A DNA stretch of 47,182 nucleotides, taken from NCBI GenBank assembly GCA_018831195.1, contig JAHJDP010000096.1, positions 1 to 47,182 of the forward strand, read 5' to 3'. Positions 47,092-47,182 of this stretch are shown here, piece after piece. The DNA comes from Candidatus Eisenbacteria bacterium (GTDB taxonomy: Bacteria > Eisenbacteria > RBG-16-71-46 > CAIMUX01 > JAHJDP01). The number at the start of each line of letters is the position of its first letter. Position 1 is the first letter of the stretch. A program made the translations under genes and the position numbers. The notes under the pieces are model-generated. The model ran no database searches, was not told where the DNA came from, and saw only the letters and a program-made list of their open reading frames with translations.

Positions 47092-47182
47092 ATGTCGAAA
47101 TGTCGAACCTATTTCAAGCCGCCGCACTGTCCCAATCCGCATTGCCGGTATCACAAGAAACCGGAGGGGTGGAGCTATAAAA
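47092..47182 (+). CDS. zinc-finger protein N-terminus, possible transposase (partial)
   Basis: The last 30 codons begin at ATG 47092 and run off the window. The residues H-C-P-N-P-H-C-R-Y-H form a C-x4-C-x2-H type zinc-binding N-terminus of the kind found at the start of several transposase and insertion-element proteins. The GGAGGGG later in the frame is not a start signal. A 6-bp hairpin (47073-47078 with 47084-47089) lies just before the ATG and could be the end of the preceding gene's transcript. Identity rests on a short stretch. Confidence 0.35.
   Translation, partial: MSKCRTYFKPPHCPNPHCRYHKKPEGWSYK

Noticed and set aside
1-47182. tRNA, rRNA, CRISPR arrays and riboswitches.
   Set aside because: I looked for clover-leaf T-arm motifs, regularly spaced short repeats with unrelated spacers, and conserved leader structures, and saw none; the repeats present are all coding.

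Overview
The window looks like chromosomal DNA from an uncultured, moderately GC-rich, Gram-negative bacterium of the FCB (Fibrobacteres-Chlorobi-Bacteroidetes) neighbourhood, for example Candidatus Eisenbacteria, Latescibacteria or a relative. This rests on the protein mix. Seven secreted proteins share the same C-terminal immunoglobulin-like sorting domain (FlgD-like / type IX-like, ending in a basic residue). There is also a PorV/PorQ-type outer-membrane barrel, a TonB-dependent receptor with a carboxypeptidase-regulatory-like domain, and FG-GAP, VCBS and LVIVD repeat surface proteins. The phylum is an inference; there is no rRNA or ribosomal marker here. No tRNA, rRNA or CRISPR array was seen.

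Layout. 1-325: tail of an IS3-family transposase overlapping a small winged-helix-like ORF. 416-1753: MFS transporter. 2127-9535: exported proteins (14-repeat FG-GAP protein, PorV-like barrel, cysteine-patterned Fn3-like protein). 9672-12335: a small protein, a DEDDy exonuclease, a Tat-exported serine hydrolase of the class A beta-lactamase fold, and the wreck of a class C-type serine hydrolase. 12408-15683: a compact three-gene run (small unknown protein, radical-SAM methylthiotransferase-like protein without a TRAM domain, and a cysteine-protease-like protein fused to two Clp-N-like repeats). 15745-18024: cation-chloride-cotransporter-like permease. 18260-20143: sigma factor with an unusual C-terminal half, followed by a zinc-finger anti-sigma-like protein. 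20220-33859: two large beta-helix proteins, a Ser/Thr kinase with TPRs, and an operon of a YadA-head-like protein, a short sorting-domain protein and a subtilase. 34019-35437: aspartate ammonia-lyase. 35581-37758: LVIVD propeller-repeat protein. 37839-43369: TonB receptor locus. 43570-47040: DUF89/ARMT1-like protein, FGE-fold protein and an unknown exported protein. The window ends in the first 30 codons of a zinc-finger protein that may be another transposase.

The most interesting signal is regulatory. A two-box motif, CACGAGAACTC-N11-GCGTAG, occurs three times outside genes with identical spacing and a divergent spacer. One copy lies between the sigma factor and anti-sigma genes, one upstream of the beta-helix/VCBS protein, and one upstream of the YadA-head/subtilase operon. 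All three point toward the downstream gene. It has the AAC and CGT hallmarks of ECF-sigma promoters and may be the target of the sigma factor encoded here, linking the sigma/anti-sigma pair, the kinase region and two surface-protein units into one small regulon. The second candidate is the 12408-15683 run, whose third protein joins the cysteine-protease-like module known from DUF4011-type helicase proteins to Clp-N repeats, directly behind a TRAM-less methylthiotransferase homologue.
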